From Smittium culicis (lineage: Eukaryota > Kickxellomycota > Harpellomycetes > Harpellales > Legeriomycetaceae), in assembly GCA_001970855.1 (NCBI GenBank), contig LSSN01001062.1, positions 1 to 45,108 on the forward strand: a stretch of 45,108 nt of DNA, in the 5' to 3' direction. This document shows positions 1 to 14,499 of this stretch, piece by piece (position 1 is the stretch's first letter; every line of letters starts with the position of its first letter). The translations under genes and the position numbers were made by a program. The notes under the pieces are model-generated. The model saw nothing but the letters and a program-made list of their open reading frames with translations, ran no database searches and was not told where the DNA came from.

Positions 1-700
1 CCCACCGAATACCTCAGTGGAGTGCGGCAAGGGTGCCCAGCCTAGTCGATACTCCTCTATTTCTACATCAACGATATATTCGAGGGCGTACGAGGTGTTC
101 GGGTGCCTGGACTCAACTCGCGCATACCTGAACTGCTATTTTCCGATGATGCCAAAATATTGAACGGATCACCGGCAGAGAATAAATACTCATTGAATGC
201 CATAACTGTATTATCTTTCACTAGTAAAGTGGATTTGAATACATCCAAGTGCGAGAAAACGACTATAAGCGGTCATTTGACTACTGATATGACTCTTTAG
301 TACCAAAAATCCAACAAGTACCTCTAATTGTGCTATATTATCAATAGCAAGTATGAAATTTTTGGTACAAAAAAATAACAATATTAAGTTCAGGAAGATT
401 GTATACTCTATGCCAGTTTCCTGAAACGGTCTGGTGTGCTCACAGCACTAAAAATCAAGTCCATAAACTCGGTGCTGATACCGATAAGATGTTAAGGTGG
501 GGAGAAATTTTGAATGAGCAAATTCAGATGCAGTTAAATACAATTAGAAATAGATTAGGCAATCTGACTGGTTTCCGAAGTCAGGAAATCAGCGATATGG
601 GGCGAACCAGGAACAAACTATTCATAACCATGGCATTAATACACACTAAGACAGCCTGTGAGTGTGCATATAATAAGTTTCCAACACCATAAACGTGGAT
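1..700 (+). pseudogene. Decayed non-LTR (LINE) retrotransposon ORF2, C-terminal part of reverse transcriptase and beyond
   Basis: The first 150 bases translate (frame 1) to reverse-transcriptase core motifs: GVRQGCPA followed directly by an in-frame TAG, then FYINDIFEGVRG and the catalytic box as LLFSDDAKIL (usual form LLFADDAVIL). The frame runs to a stop at 298-300. Farther on, 415-560 reads in pieces as the post-RT region of such elements (ALKIKSINSVLIPI, then MSKFRCS and IQLEID), interrupted by several stops. Only the two aspartates of the F/YxDD box and the general layout survive. The 5' part lies outside the window. This is a dead copy of a jockey/I-like LINE. The match is by motif recognition, not by database search. 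Confidence 0.8.
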
Positions 701-3700
701 CTCCGTCCTCATCAAGGCAAGTTTCAAGACCCTAATGATCACTTGGTAACCAGGAGTGCCCGGTGGATATAAAAATTATTCTGATAATATTCAAATTTTC
801 TGAATATAACCACGATAGTCGACTTGAAACAAAAAAATGATCGCAATGTCAAATACCGGTAGACGGTGTATCTTAAAATCGGGGGGGAAATGCAACTTTC
901 TTGGTCTTAAATCAGCGTATCAGTCTTAAACCTAGGAATCCAGGGCATTAGTAAAATGCGTATTGAACTATATAGACCGAGTATTAACATAAAATCAATA
1001 TTTTTCGATCAAAAAATTAAAAAAAAATTCTAGTGAAGTAAATTATTTGAGCCTGATATGATCGAAAAAACTCATCTAAGCTATAAAAAATTGGGTGAAA
1101 TTATATTAGATGCTAGAATAATTCACAATTCTGCGTTAAAATCTGAAAAGATTATAAAATTTAAAATTAAATTGTTGATATTTTCTACTATAAATATAGT
1201 TTCTTGGTGGCTAACAGATTTATTACTATCTTCAAAAATGCACAAAAAATTAATAGTTTATAGAAGATATAAATAAAAATCTTAGATTGTCGTTTATTCG
1301 AAATATTTATATTTAAGAAAAGAGAAAGATTCAAAATCTTTTCATAAATATACTCCATATAAAGTAAAAATATATACTTTGTGGTTTTATAGATAAAATA
1401 AATATTTTGTCAATTTGCTCCAAAATCACCTTTAAGAATTTGGTGGTTGATTAAGTTAACTAGTATTTGATTAGCGTATAATCAAATTCTACTAGCTCTG
1501 ATATAACAAGAGATAAAGTTTATAACCTGATTGGATTAAATAATATGTAACAAATTATGATTGGAAAAATAGTCTCACCACCATATTTCGACAAATCATA
1601 AACATATTAATTGTCTTTAACCAATTAAATAATATAAGAATAGCTATATCTCAACGTAGACTTCACTGACTCGAAGTCTTGTTATATTATTAGATATAAT
1701 ATTCTTTAAAGAAAACACATATAATATAAAGACTAATTTTTCAATCAGCCCTTTTATTACATTTAACATTTGTCACTGAGATTATAGATCTACTGACGGG
1801 GTTAGTAAATTATATTTTTATTGTAAAGAATCCTGGATCTAAAAATACTAATTGATACCTTAAATAATATTTATATTATCATTATTACAATTAAAAAATT
1901 TTTATTGAAAATAAAATATAATTTTTTCCTGAATAGTACAACTAAAAAAGGATTTTTAAGTATTAATACTTCAACAATTTATAATAAAGAATCATTAAAA
2001 TAAAAGAATTATTATATTTAGTATAAATATTTTTTGCCAAAATTATTTATTTTTTATAATTTTTTAAGACTCAATTTTATTTAAATAGTTTTCTCAATTA
2101 ATTCTTTGACCAAAATTTACGATTTAGTTTATTGCACAAAAAAACTATTGGTTTTGACTATATGTACTTGGATAAATTTTTTAATGAAAAAAAGTTTCCA
2201 TTTTCGTATAATTTTAAAACAGTTTAAGATTCACAACTAATTATAAAAAATTTTTATTTGATTTTTTTTGTATTATAACATATTTAATCAATCATAAAAA
2301 TGTTTCTAGATATATATAGTTAAAATAAGAATCTGAAAATAATATTTTTAATTAAATTTTTGATATTATATATTTTTTACATTATAAATTTTTAGTTTGT
2401 TAAACCTAAGATTATTGAATATTTTTATACAAAAATTACACTCATTACAAAATTATTTACATTTACATGATATATAAAAAAAATTCAAAAAATCATTATA
2501 TAGAATTAATTTTAAAAATTATTGATATAGATAAATGATTATATCAAATAAATATTTTATTAACAAATACTTATTTAAAAAATTAATAAATTCTTATTTT
2601 TCTTATTTTATATTTATTATCACCACCTATCATAAAATATCTCAAATTATATGTAGTTAATATAAACGTGTTTTGGATTTTTTAGACTATTTTTATTATC
2701 AATCGATCAATCTATTTAAAATTTATGTGAAATTTTTCAATAACATTACATACAATCATTTTTTAATTATAATAAAAAAAATGAATTGTATAATGGATAT
2801 TTATAATTGATTGAATTATTTAAAATAACTTGATTATTGAATAAAGCTATTTAATATTTATTATATAAAACACAAAGATATGGAAAAAAAAATTATGTTA
2901 ATATTTCAATTTCATTCTTATTCCTCTTAAATTTTAATAAATACTCAAATCAAAAAATTAATTAAGTCGTTTTAATTTTAAATAATTTTTTTAACTATTT
3001 ATAATAAATAAAAAATTTTTATTGTGAATTTCATTATCAATATATTTGAATGTGTTATTTTTTATCAGATATATTAGTCAATTTATACATTTAGTTGAAT
3101 TATAAAATATAATTCACCTTTTAATTTAATTTCTTTATCCTTTGGTATCAGCAACGGATTATTTTGTGCTTTTTATTGCAAAATTTATCAATTAATTATT
3201 AAATTCAGTCATGAATTATATTTATGCCACAAAAACTTTATTTCAATAAAAAAAAAAGCATGTATTTAAAAACAATTCCATGAGCCATTTTTTATGTAAT
3301 GTGATTAGTAAAAGTTTAAAACACATTTTTTTGTAAAAAAAAAATCCACGATAATTTTTCAGCGGAAATTTCGTCATTCCATAACTATATACTAGTTTCA
3401 AAAAACAAATACCATATAATTTCCACTTGGATTGCTTTTTCTTTTTTAGAATCAATATTTAATTACTTATTATGATAAATAGTTGCGAGGGAAAAAATCA
3501 TGCAAATAAAAACTTTTGATTACATTTCTTAATTTCGAATTTATTCCCGAATCTATAGAAAATTATATTTTATAATATTTAATGTTTAATAACAGCACCT
3601 AGACTGTTAATAACAAATTCAATGGGCTTATTTAAAATAAAATTCTACTCCATTTAGTTGATATTTGTAGAAATGAGATGAATATTCGCTATTAAGTAAT

Positions 3701-6700
3701 AATTAAGTAAAAACTATTATTATTTATAAAAAAAAATTAAGTTAAAATAAATCTTCTAAAGGGCGTGTAAGGTGAGAATTTTGTTTTTAGTTATAGGTTT
3801 TTATATTCTATTTTTCAAAAAACAAAATTTCTTATTAATTTTCATAATTACGTAAGAGCTTTCAATACGATTTTACAACCTGTAATTTCAATTTTGCAAG
3901 GCTCTTAATCGAAATTGCAAAGCTGCTCATTTGTGCGTGCATAATAAAAAATGAGACCATTAAAATTATCTGCTTTAATAAAATACTTATTTTATAATTT
4001 TTATCAATATCTGTCTCTTTGTTACATTATTCTAAAAAAGTCTTTTATAATATTTTAAGTATAGTTATTATTTATGTTAAACAAAAATTATAGAGGTTGC
4101 AGTTGAATAATTACTCAATAAAATAAAGATTGGAAAAATTAAACAGTAAGTAGTATTTTTTTAATCTTTAAATTTTTTTAATTTAATTGAGTTTTATAAG
4201 TTATTTTTATTCACATTATATTGAAATATACTTAGTTGCTTTAAATTTCTATAAAGTTTTTATAAAATACTTTATTAAAAATCTAATATAAATATCAATA
4301 CTTACTAATATTAAATTCTACTATAAAATAAGTTTGAAAATGCTTATAAAAGTATTCAATATATACAGTTGCTATAAAAACTTGATTTAAAAAGCGATTC
4401 TCTTATTATATAAAATAATTTTCTCTTTACGAATTAAATCATATTTGTACTAAACTTGGATTGAGAGAGTTTCACTATAACTAAGTAAATTTTATATTTA
4501 TATTAGTGTGCATATATAATTTTGTGCACGTATAAGTTTTTTCTATTAAATTTAGGTTTTACTAAATCTGATCAACTTTTTTATGGGTTAAAAGAAACCA
4601 TTCATATTACTGTATAATAAAGTTATAATATACATATATTATGCAGGAAAGTAGAAAAACCAATACAAACTTAATATATAGAAAGAAAATCAATGATAAT
4701 AGGTTTATATAGAATATTTATTAGTAATAGCTAATAAATATTTTATTTATATTTTTTTTGATTTATATGATTTTTAATGCTCTGTAAAATTTTTTTTAAA
4801 TTAGGGATTTTTAGTAGAGCTTTTTTTCTATTTCAGGAACAAATAAGCAGCCCTAAAATGTCGAATGAGAGCTTCGAAAAATTTAAATTACAAAATGTAA
4901 AATCGATTTAAAAGCACATACGTAATTTTGAAAATCGAAGCGCGAGAATTTTTTTTTAAAAAGCTGTTTTGGAATTTCGCAAAATAGAATTCAAAGCCCT
5001 GAATAATTTAAATATCAATTCAATATTAACATTATAGTGTTTTGTATTTATTATATAATAAATATATTAAGAATAATATTTTTTATAGTCTATAAAGAAG
5101 CATTTTTTAATTTTTCATCGAATTTAAATATAAAGATTAGTTTACAGAGAGAATGTTTCAGAATTAAAATATTAGATAAAATTAACATCATTGAAGCTTT
5201 TTGGTCTATTATTATATATTTATAGATTTTAATCTATATATCAATCAATTAAATTAAATATTTTTATGTCTGATATTTAATCTTGAATAATTTAATCTAT
5301 AAATCCAAAATAAATTCCTATTATTAGTGTTTTCATCATCATCCGCACAAATACCTAAAAATATAAAAAGATGCTGGAATATATTTTTTGGGGGTATTTT
5401 TAATAAATTATCTTACTTATTTAAACCTGTTATAACCTAATTAATTAAAATTGTAGATTCAAATTTAAACTAATAAATTTTTAGTTTAGAGAATCTTGTA
5501 CAACTAGAGAAAATATTTTACAAGATGATCTGTTGGTTAAATCTATTTTAAATTTCACAAGAATTGACTTTTGTTTGGTTACTGCTAAAAATTCTGTGAC
5601 GCCGTAAATCGCAGGAATATACCATCTGAATTTTTGAAATATCCGAATTTGAGGCACAATCATGGATAGAAGCAAAGGTATTTGGGATGGAGATAGGTGT
5701 TACCCTATCCCTAAATTATGTTTCCCACTATTTTTTGGACTTTTATTTTATACCTTCCTAATTATAAAAAATCTAAAATATTAAATATTTGTACTGGAGA
5801 TATATAAATTAAATATCTCTTGAATCTCAATCTGATTCAAAAACAATAAAACTATTAATTGAACAAAATTTTTTCAAAAAATTATGGCTTATATACTAAA
5901 AATAGTCGCTTATTAAGACTAAAAAATATATTTTAATGCTATCAAATACTTGTAAATAGTATATTATCATTTTTAATTGAAATTCTTCTAATATTTCTCT
6001 GATTGTACCAAATTATAAAATTTTATATTTTGTATAAGTTTTTTATGAACATCTATAAACCGCCAATAAATAATTTTACTCTATTATAGCTTTTGATTCT
6101 TAGATATAATTTTCTACTATAATTTTATCATTATTAAGAAGTTTTATGCTAATAGTATACCTATATACAAGGACAGAATTATCACAATCAATAAATAATT
6201 ATATTTTTATATTTATTTACGCTACTTGAGTATCTTTTATTAATATTGAATAAATAACGTCAATATATATTATCAAAAGACTGTAGCATTTATTAAATCT
6301 ATTTTATATTTTTTTATACTTTAACATTAATTTACAAGTGTACACTCTAAATTTAAATTTCTTCAGCTTATTTAAATGTTAATATAAGGATAATGCCTTT
6401 CGAAATTTTAAATAATTTTCAAACCTAAATATTTATACTAATGTCTAATTGAGAATTAATTATACTCTTCACAATATCACATACTTTGAATTTAATTTTT
6501 TAGTGATTATTAAAAAAAAAAATTTTTTTTTAATAGTCTTCTTAATTATGAGTTAGTTCATGAAAATATTTTACAATTGTTAATTTATTTTTTTGAAGAA
6601 AATTTACCTTTTTTAATTAAATTATATTTATATTATCCAACTATTTTTTTTTTTTCACGTCACTATCATAGATTCGAAAGTTATTTTTATTAAGAGAAGG

Positions 6701-7377
6701 AGAAAAATTGAAAGACTTAGAGATTCATTTTTCGAATTTTCAAGTCTTTTATACTATTAAATAAAATATTTTTATTGTATAATTTAGATAAGCAAATTAA
6801 TTAAAATTAATACAATCAAATACTAGCACACTCTCTATCTATTTAACTATTATACAATTGAAAAAAAAATACCAACTTATATTTTTCTATTTTAGAACTT
6901 TAGATATTTTAGATTTAGGATCATAGATTGATTTAAAATTTCAAGCACATTTTTTTCTTGAATTTTTTTTTTAAATCAATCAATTGGCATGATTTTATTT
7001 TTATGTGAAATTTAATTTTATGCTATCCAAAAAAGCAGTTTTAATATAAGCCTGAAAATTGGCTATTAAAATTCAGTCAACCAATGTTATTTTGTTTGAC
7101 CAATTGATCAATTATCACGCCTATCGATTTATTTATACTAAAATATTATTTTTAGTTCTATTTTTTGAAACTATTTTATCTTTTTGTTTATTTTTTAGGG
7201 TATAAATTCAGCTGTAGGTCCATATTTTCTTTGGTAATTTGAATAAATTTGAATAAAAACTTTCCATCATTTTCGCTATAAAACCAAAAAGGAGCATTTA
7301 TTAGTTATTTTCACATGGCTAACTTGGTAATTATAAACTGTATTAGTTCATCCTTTTTTCATTTTTATCTCAAGCTC
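701..7377. other. AT-rich gene-free stretch
   Basis: No frame here shows a recognisable protein or a sustained codon bias. The open frames present (for example near 3243-3455 and 5037-5225) are low-complexity Phe/Ile/Lys/Asn translations expected from AT-rich DNA. A 12-bp perfect inverted repeat with a 6-nt loop sits at 4713-4742, and many poly-A/T tracts are present. I see nothing else that can be named. Confidence 0.6.
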
Positions 7378-7660
7378 TTATATTATTATATTATTATATT
7401 ATTATATTATTATATTATTATATTATTATATTATTATATTATTATATTATTATATTATTATATTATTATATTATTATATTATTATATTATTATATTATTA
7501 TATTATTATATTATTATATTATTATATTATTATATTATTATATTATTATATTATTATATTATTATATTATTATATTATTATATTATTATATTATTATATT
7601 ATTATATTATTATATTATTATATTATTATATTATTATATTATTATATTATTATATTATTA
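7378..7660. repeat. Perfect (TATTATTA)n minisatellite, about 35 units
   Basis: The 8-bp unit TATTATTA repeats head to tail without a visible mismatch from 7381 to 7660 (280 bp, 35 units), with a partial unit before it. It gives way to CTATTATAAATT at the right edge. Because 8 is not a multiple of 3, the forward translation is a 24-nt periodic artefact (LLYYYIII repeated), so the 120-codon open frame over it (7315-7677) is not evidence of a gene. Confidence 0.97.
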
Positions 7661-10600
7661 CTATTATAAATTATTAAATAGTAAAAAATCACTTATTTTA
7701 ATAGCAATCAATCGAATTTTTAGAGCTATAAGATTTTTTTTTTAAATTCAGAAAAAATATAACTGAAAATAGTTTTTTTTAGTTACCTTTAATTTCTTTC
7801 AAATTAATTTTTTTTATGACATAAACCATAAACTTGAAGTAAACTATTTTTTAAATATTGACTTAAGTAAAAAGGGTGATTATTTTTCAGAATCTCACTT
7901 CTTTAGTTGTTTTATATATATTTCCTTGCTTAAAAAACTAGATGACAAAAATAGAGATCCCATTTTCTATAATTAATAATCCTCGAAAAACCTATAGTAT
8001 ATGGAAAATACAATATTATTATTCCCGAATTAATTTTATATATTTTTTCATTAATCCATTTATCGATGATCTAAAATCTTATTAATATTAATATTACAGT
8101 AATAATCTCTTATGAAAATATATGCTTCGTATGTGTCTGAAAAATCTGTTGTTAAATTGTTATTATTTTCGCATTTTATAATTTAAATATTAATTAATAA
8201 GATTATTTAATCTTGTTTAATTAAGATGATTTATAATAGTGATGATAATTGGTCGCTTTTTTAAGGCTCTATGATGTAATCAATTTTTCAGATTATTCAC
8301 CACTTTTCTGATTTTTAGTGATATACATGTTGAGATTTTTAATATTTAAAATATGCTTATTTTCTTATTCAAACATTTTTTACTAAGTAATAAAGTACTT
8401 TCAAAATGAGCATTCAATTCTTTTATCTTTTTTCTATTTATTCTAAACTTTCTTTGGTATTCCTTAGTTAATATTTAACAAATCAAGACGAAAGTGAATT
8501 ATCGCTATAATATCAAATAATTACACACCTTTTAAGAATCTTAAATGTTCAATCACTTACTGAATCTTTAGTTTATAGCTATACTCTATCCTCAACGGTC
8601 CTATAAAGAGTCTCTTTAACAATAAAAGTCGAACTAATCGTTCTCAAGTTTAGTATAGCTTTTAACAGAGTATTTTTTTGAGATATTTTTTAATCAAATC
8701 CTTAGAATATATAACTTATCTTAATATTATACTTAGCCATTTATAATTTTTCATAATTTTTCGATTTTAGCCGGAATTTTTTATAAAAAGTATAGGTTTA
8801 CCGATTAGAGAAAGATGTTAATTTGTACATCGACTCTTTTTTAAAAGAAATTTTATAGGAATAATAAATTATAACGTTCTAAAAAACTTAAAATATTTTC
8901 AGTTTCAGTTGTTAACTAAGACTTAAAAAAAATGAATAACCGATTTATAATAAATTTGGAATGCGATTTTATTAATTAAGAATAAAATAATTTGAAATTT
9001 TGTAATATACTATTTTTCAGATAAAAAATTCTATTACTTTTTATATCTAGTAATACTTATGAAATAAAATATATATATAGGAGATTCTGAACGAATAAAG
9101 CGTTTTTTTGAAGCTTAAAATTAATTTGAAAAATATTATAAATTGAAATAGAAACAGACTTAATTGAATAAAGATAGGAATTTAAATTTTTCTATATATT
9201 TAATTCATTATATAAGTATTAATTATGAAATAAAATATGGATTTTTTATTCGATTATTATAAAATATTAAAATTAATAAATTTGGCCTAAATTTTAATAT
9301 ATAATGAAATTTAATCAAATTATCTATTGTAAATTTTCTTAATTAGAAATTTACCAATTGATATATAATTAATATAAAATTAATATAAACACTCGCTCTG
9401 AAAGAGTCAAAATCTGAAATTCTGATCAAAGAGAGAACTTTGTTGCAAATTAATTATATTGACCTGAATAATATTTAATATATAATAATTGCGAAAATGG
9501 ATAGGGATATCAGTTTTTCTATTTATTTACTTCACTTTCAAAATATTATTTGCTATAAAAAGAAATGATTTTTCTCATTATTCATTAACTAATATGCGAT
9601 TTTATACACTGATAAAATTTTACATTATAAAATGACTCTTTTATAATGAATCTCCTATATTTATTTTTAGTCCTGCAAATAATAGCTTTAGTATTTAAAT
9701 ATGTGTACCAACTATTAAAGCTGCAACAAAATAATTTCTTCAATCAGAGCATCACATACTGAAAAATTATATTATTTTTTTATTGTTTAGTCAATGAATT
9801 TTTTTTACTATATTTATCATGCTTTATTATTTAACAGCTGCCATTTCATCTGTTTTTTCTAGATTATGGTTAATTATTGATTTCCAAAAAAAAAAAAAGA
9901 TTAGTGATTAATAATTAATCAATCAAAATTTAGAACAATTTAGGTTTATTATACTGGCTAAACCACATGTTTTATAATAATATTTAGAAAGGTTTCAATA
10001 TCTAAGGAAGGTTTATTCTGCAAATTTATGCGTTCTTTAGATACTTCTGAATTTTCATGCTGTTTCAGAGTAATTTCTGGGAGGCTTTTTTGATGTTTTT
10101 TAATTCATAATTAATTAATACTTTTACTCATGTTTATAGAAAATAAAATAGATTAAATTTGAGTTTGATTAATTTTTTTTCTTTGTATTTATAACTTTAT
10201 AGTTTTTATTATTTTTAAGTTTTTTTTCAATTTTGATATTAGAAATAAGTTACATAAAATTAATTAGAAAAGAAAAAATGTAATATAATTATAGCGAAGA
10301 ATCAATTTCTTTTTATTTTAATTTTTAGGCGTGTTTTAAAATGGTTTACGTAGTATCAAATATCGCTATGAAAGTATAAATAGTTGTTATGTATTTTAAT
10401 TATTTTTTCCGTACCCCTTTATTGGATTTTTAGCAATGTGGTGGGTTTTATATTGCATTTTGGTGACATTGGGTTTTTTGGAAAATTAATCATTAGAGTC
10501 TGTGAAATTTTACATGATGGTTTGTAAAATAAAACCTCAGTTTATCACTTATAATTAATTCTATTTGTGGTTTATAGTATTCTAATGTGTGTAATAGTTT

Positions 10601-12039
10601 CTTTTAAAGTACGATCGAAATATAAATGATATATTGTAAAGGGAAAATAAAGACGAGAATAGTTCCATATGATGACGTTCTGTTAGATCACTATAAAAAA
10701 TTCCACATATATAGTAGTTTATTGGCAGAATAATTAATGAAAAATTTCCCAATCTAGTTAAATAATCGAATGAAATCTTTTTTTTAGCTAAATAAATATT
10801 TCTTTATGGCAAAAATAATAAAAACCAATTAATTTTTTATTAAAGTTTAGATTTAGCATTATATTTTTTTTGTTTATTTATATCATACAGATACTAATCA
10901 AGCCTATAAAATAAATTTCTAAATTAGTGTGTGAAAAAATTTTGCAGCAAATTAAAATAATATTTTATAACTCAAGCAAGCTAATTTAATTTCAGTGGGA
11001 AATATAATTATAATTTTTGATAATTTATGAAAAAATCTATTAAAAGCAATGATTAGACAAAATTAATTACTAACATCTTAATTTGATATATTTCGGAAAT
11101 TTTTGATTAAAGGTACTGTGTTTAGTGTAAATTTAATATAAATTTACTTGAATTGAATAAAACGATTTTTTAATAAAATAATTGACTGTACATTAATTTC
11201 TAATACTAATTAAAAAAAAATCAATTGTAAAGTATTAAAATTAAAATTAAAAAAGCAATTTTCCTGGAAATAATCTCACAAATAACAGATCTTGTTTTTT
11301 TTAAACTTCATATTTCAACTTTTTCAATCTTTTCAATCTATTCAATCTATTCAATCTTTTAAATCTTTTAAATCTCGATTTTTTTCTATTCTATTTCAAT
11401 TTTCTCGAATATAGTTTTTTTTCTTACAATTCTAATTCTTTTAAATTATTTATCAATTTTTTTCTATCTGTGAAACTCAGTGTATATTTTTTATTTATTC
11501 TAGACTCATTGTATAATTTTATGAATTATTATACACCAAAAAAATTTAATCGAACTTCTAACGAGTATATCGCATTACATAAATAAAAAAAACCTAATAT
11601 TTTAATTAATATAAATTCCTCTTAAATAAACTATAAGTTGTTTATAGCTATTAGATTATAAGAAATATAGTTATTTTTAAGTTTAAACTCATTTATTTTG
11701 AAAAAATATACTAACTACTGTACTATATTTTATCCAAATAAATAAAAAATGTTAGTCATAACAAATCGCAATCCTAAGTCATTAAAACTATTTTTAAATC
11801 CCTAATTTTTATCAATTAACTAATTAATTAATTAATTTTTCTTTTCTTTTTTTGAAATAAACAGCCAAAAATATTATAAAAGAATAAGGAAATTTAAATT
11901 AAAGCTATCATTTTGAACATATAATAAGATAAATTGAATTTTCTGTAACTTTAACTGTAATCTATTTATGAAATATTTTTACTTTTAGAATATATATTCG
12001 TTAATTACGATTGGTTTAATATTATGTTATATATTTTTT
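7661..12039. other. AT-rich gene-free stretch with degraded dispersed repeats
   Basis: No coding sequence is recognisable. Fragments of a dispersed repeat are visible at about 9080-9100 (GGAGATTCTGAACGAA), 9388-9475 (CTGATCAAAGAGAGAACTTT followed by TTGACCTGAAT) and, in reverse orientation, 9718-9765. Related pieces occur near 20505, 26950, 27480, 39530 and 39763. A short CAATCTTTT/CAATCTATT-type tract lies at about 11325-11375. Confidence 0.6.
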
Positions 12040-13980
12040 AGTCATATAAATTAGTTCTTAATTTCGTAATAACCAGCCCTTCTTCAATAAATCGCCTATT
12101 AGCTTTTACAAAAGTTGTATTAATAGTCTTTAAAGGGTTATAAATTTTATTTAGAGACTCAGGTCTAGTTCCTGAATGCTCAAATAAAGTAATTTGATTT
12201 CAAATATTTTTAAAGTTCTTTAGTCTTGTAGGTAATCTATGAATAGTTACTATTTCTTTTGTAATAGGGCTTTCTAACTCGAAAGTTTTTATAAATTTAG
12301 ATCTTTTTTATGCTGGTGGCTCCTTAATACAATTAATACGAGCGCACTTATCCATATTCTTCATGTTTAAAAATTATTATGTCGTATAAATTTTTTTAGT
12401 ATAGAAAGCAAATCATGGTTTGAAAAATAATTTTATATTCTATTGGATAGAATAAATATTTTAGAAAGTTTTTATAGCTCAAAATAATTCATTGTTTTGT
12501 TCTTTTTATTATGGAATTATAAATCCTTATTCCAATCTCACTTATCAATTGAATAGGTTTTATGACTAAAAAATCAAATATTTTTGAGGATTTATGAATA
12601 TCAGAATCTCTTCTGAATAAATCCTGTAAAGAAATTTCTACTATTTCCATTACTCCGAATAGTTCTGATATAAAAAATTGCTCGGATTCGTTGAGAAATT
12701 CCTATCAGTCGCCTAAATCTAATAGTTTTTTTTTGAGTTTTTGGTATCCTTAAAAACTTTTATAATATGCAATATAGAACTAAACTTTGTATTGAAGTCA
12801 ATTTCTAGTCTTTTCTTTTTTCCAAAAAATTCCAGATTGTTTTTTTGCAATATTTCATTTTTAAGAGTAGATTTTATGAATATTTTTGCAATTTTTCTAA
12901 CTTTATCTATACTAAGTTTAAAATAGTTTGAAATTTTTATATTTACTAAATCATTATAACCTAATGAATCATAGCATGTTTCTGATTCAGAGTTATCTTC
13001 TCTAAAGTATTCGCTATTAATTTCAGAATTCAGTACATACTTAATCTGTCTATCTTTTTTAAGGTATAGATTGTGATATCATCCAGGCTATTTATAGAAT
13101 TCATTGTATAATCCGAATCAAATTTATCTAAGATAAATTCCTAATTTTGTACTTAATACTTTTATGATTACCAAATGAATACTATGATCTGAGAAAAGTT
13201 TATGATTAACTTCAAAAAATTTTCCATTTTTACCATAACAGATGCACCATTTGCGGCAACTTATACTACATGCTTTTTTATTTCCAAGTCAAATTCTAGT
13301 AATTTATCTGTCACAAAATAAGTTGCCTTAGCTTCAGGCATATAATTTTCTATTCTTAGTATTACTAGGCATAATAAATCCTTGTCTTTGGTGTGTTAGT
13401 TTATTCCAATATACCTTCTATTACTAATAGAAGCTTATTCGTCCAATGATATCGAAAACCTTTCACATAAATTTATTCTATTTTTTATACATTCTTTAAT
13501 CATAATATTTACTTCGTCTGTGTATTTAATAAATATCGCCTTTAGCACCTTTTCTGTAGAAGGGATTTGATTTTATAACCTTCAGCTTTGCACCCTTTTT
13601 GGATTTATTATTTGTTTGCTAAAGTAAAAAAATGGTATTTTTTTTACAGGAATCAGCTTGGATACAAGCTTGTGAAGAGTGAGTTGTGATTTATTCATAT
13701 AAAAGGATTTAATATTATCCTTTGGTTTTAGTACGCTTTTATTCTTTTAATAACTTGCATATTTTTCGACTTCATAGTCCTTTATTATTCCATTTCTGTG
13801 TACCATGTAATAATTTAATAATTTTTTGGTATCCTGTTATAAAAATATTCGACTTCAGCGTATCAATTAATCATTTCATCATCTTTATGCTTAAATTTTA
13901 AATGTTTCCACATTTCTTATTTTTTTTAGTTATGGATATCCAATCAAAAAAATTATTATCTGAAATTTTTATTTTCTTTA
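12040..13980 (-). pseudogene. Decayed hAT-superfamily transposase (BED zinc finger / hAT type)
   Basis: Reading the minus strand from about 13980 to 12040 gives, in the right order, blocks typical of fungal hAT transposases. They are a BED-finger-like start (WISITKKNKK, then WKHLKFKH near 13905-13930), SKLIPVKKIPFFYFSKQI, RFSISLDE followed by ASISNRRYIGIN at about 13400-13463, DKLLEFDLEIKKHVV and ANGASVMVKMENF (about 13217-13259), and the C-terminal dimerisation end EEGLVITKLRTNLYD (about 12044-12090). The frame is broken by many stops: TAA replaces the expected Trp of the LDEW-type block, and further TAA/TAG codons and frame changes follow. It is clearly inactive. I did not find the terminal inverted repeats or the 8-bp target duplication by eye. 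Confidence 0.75.
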
Positions 13981-14499
13981 ACTATAAAAATATCATTAAA
14001 TAAAATAATTATCAATGGGTTTGATTAATTTTGATATTGATTAATAGCGTATGTAATTTTTTACCTTTATAAATCGTATATCTGATAAAAAGAATTTTTT
14101 ATACTTAAAGAACAAAAAATATCGATAAAATTCATAATATTTTTATTTTTATTGTATGAAAGAAAAGGTTGAAACTTTGTATTTATAAAATCAGAATTTA
14201 AATTTTTTTTACGTTTTATCTGTTATTTAATCAAAATTATAATTTTAATAAGTATAACTATTTTCGTATTTTTTACGACGAATATATAAACATAGCGATT
14301 ATTAATACAGTAACATTGCTAGAAATTTAGAAATATAATTAAATTTGATAAATATAGTATACCATAATTATCAAATATATTTCTAACCTAATAATAGTAA
14401 TAAATTGTTCCAGCGAGCCAAGATTTATTTGAAATTAATTAATGCGACTAATAATAATAGTTGTAAAAATTTATTTATTAGAAAAAAATTTTTACTGTC

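Noticed and set aside
5481..5675. 64-codon minus-strand frame (VPQIRIFQKF...KSILVKFKIDL) somewhat like a retropepsin segment
   Set aside because: No catalytic D-S/T-G motif and no neighbouring gag or RT sequence. The resemblance is too weak to call.
7315..7677. 120-codon open frame with repeated LLYYYIII
   Set aside because: It is the translation of the 8-bp minisatellite, which has no stop in this frame. It shows no other coding signs.
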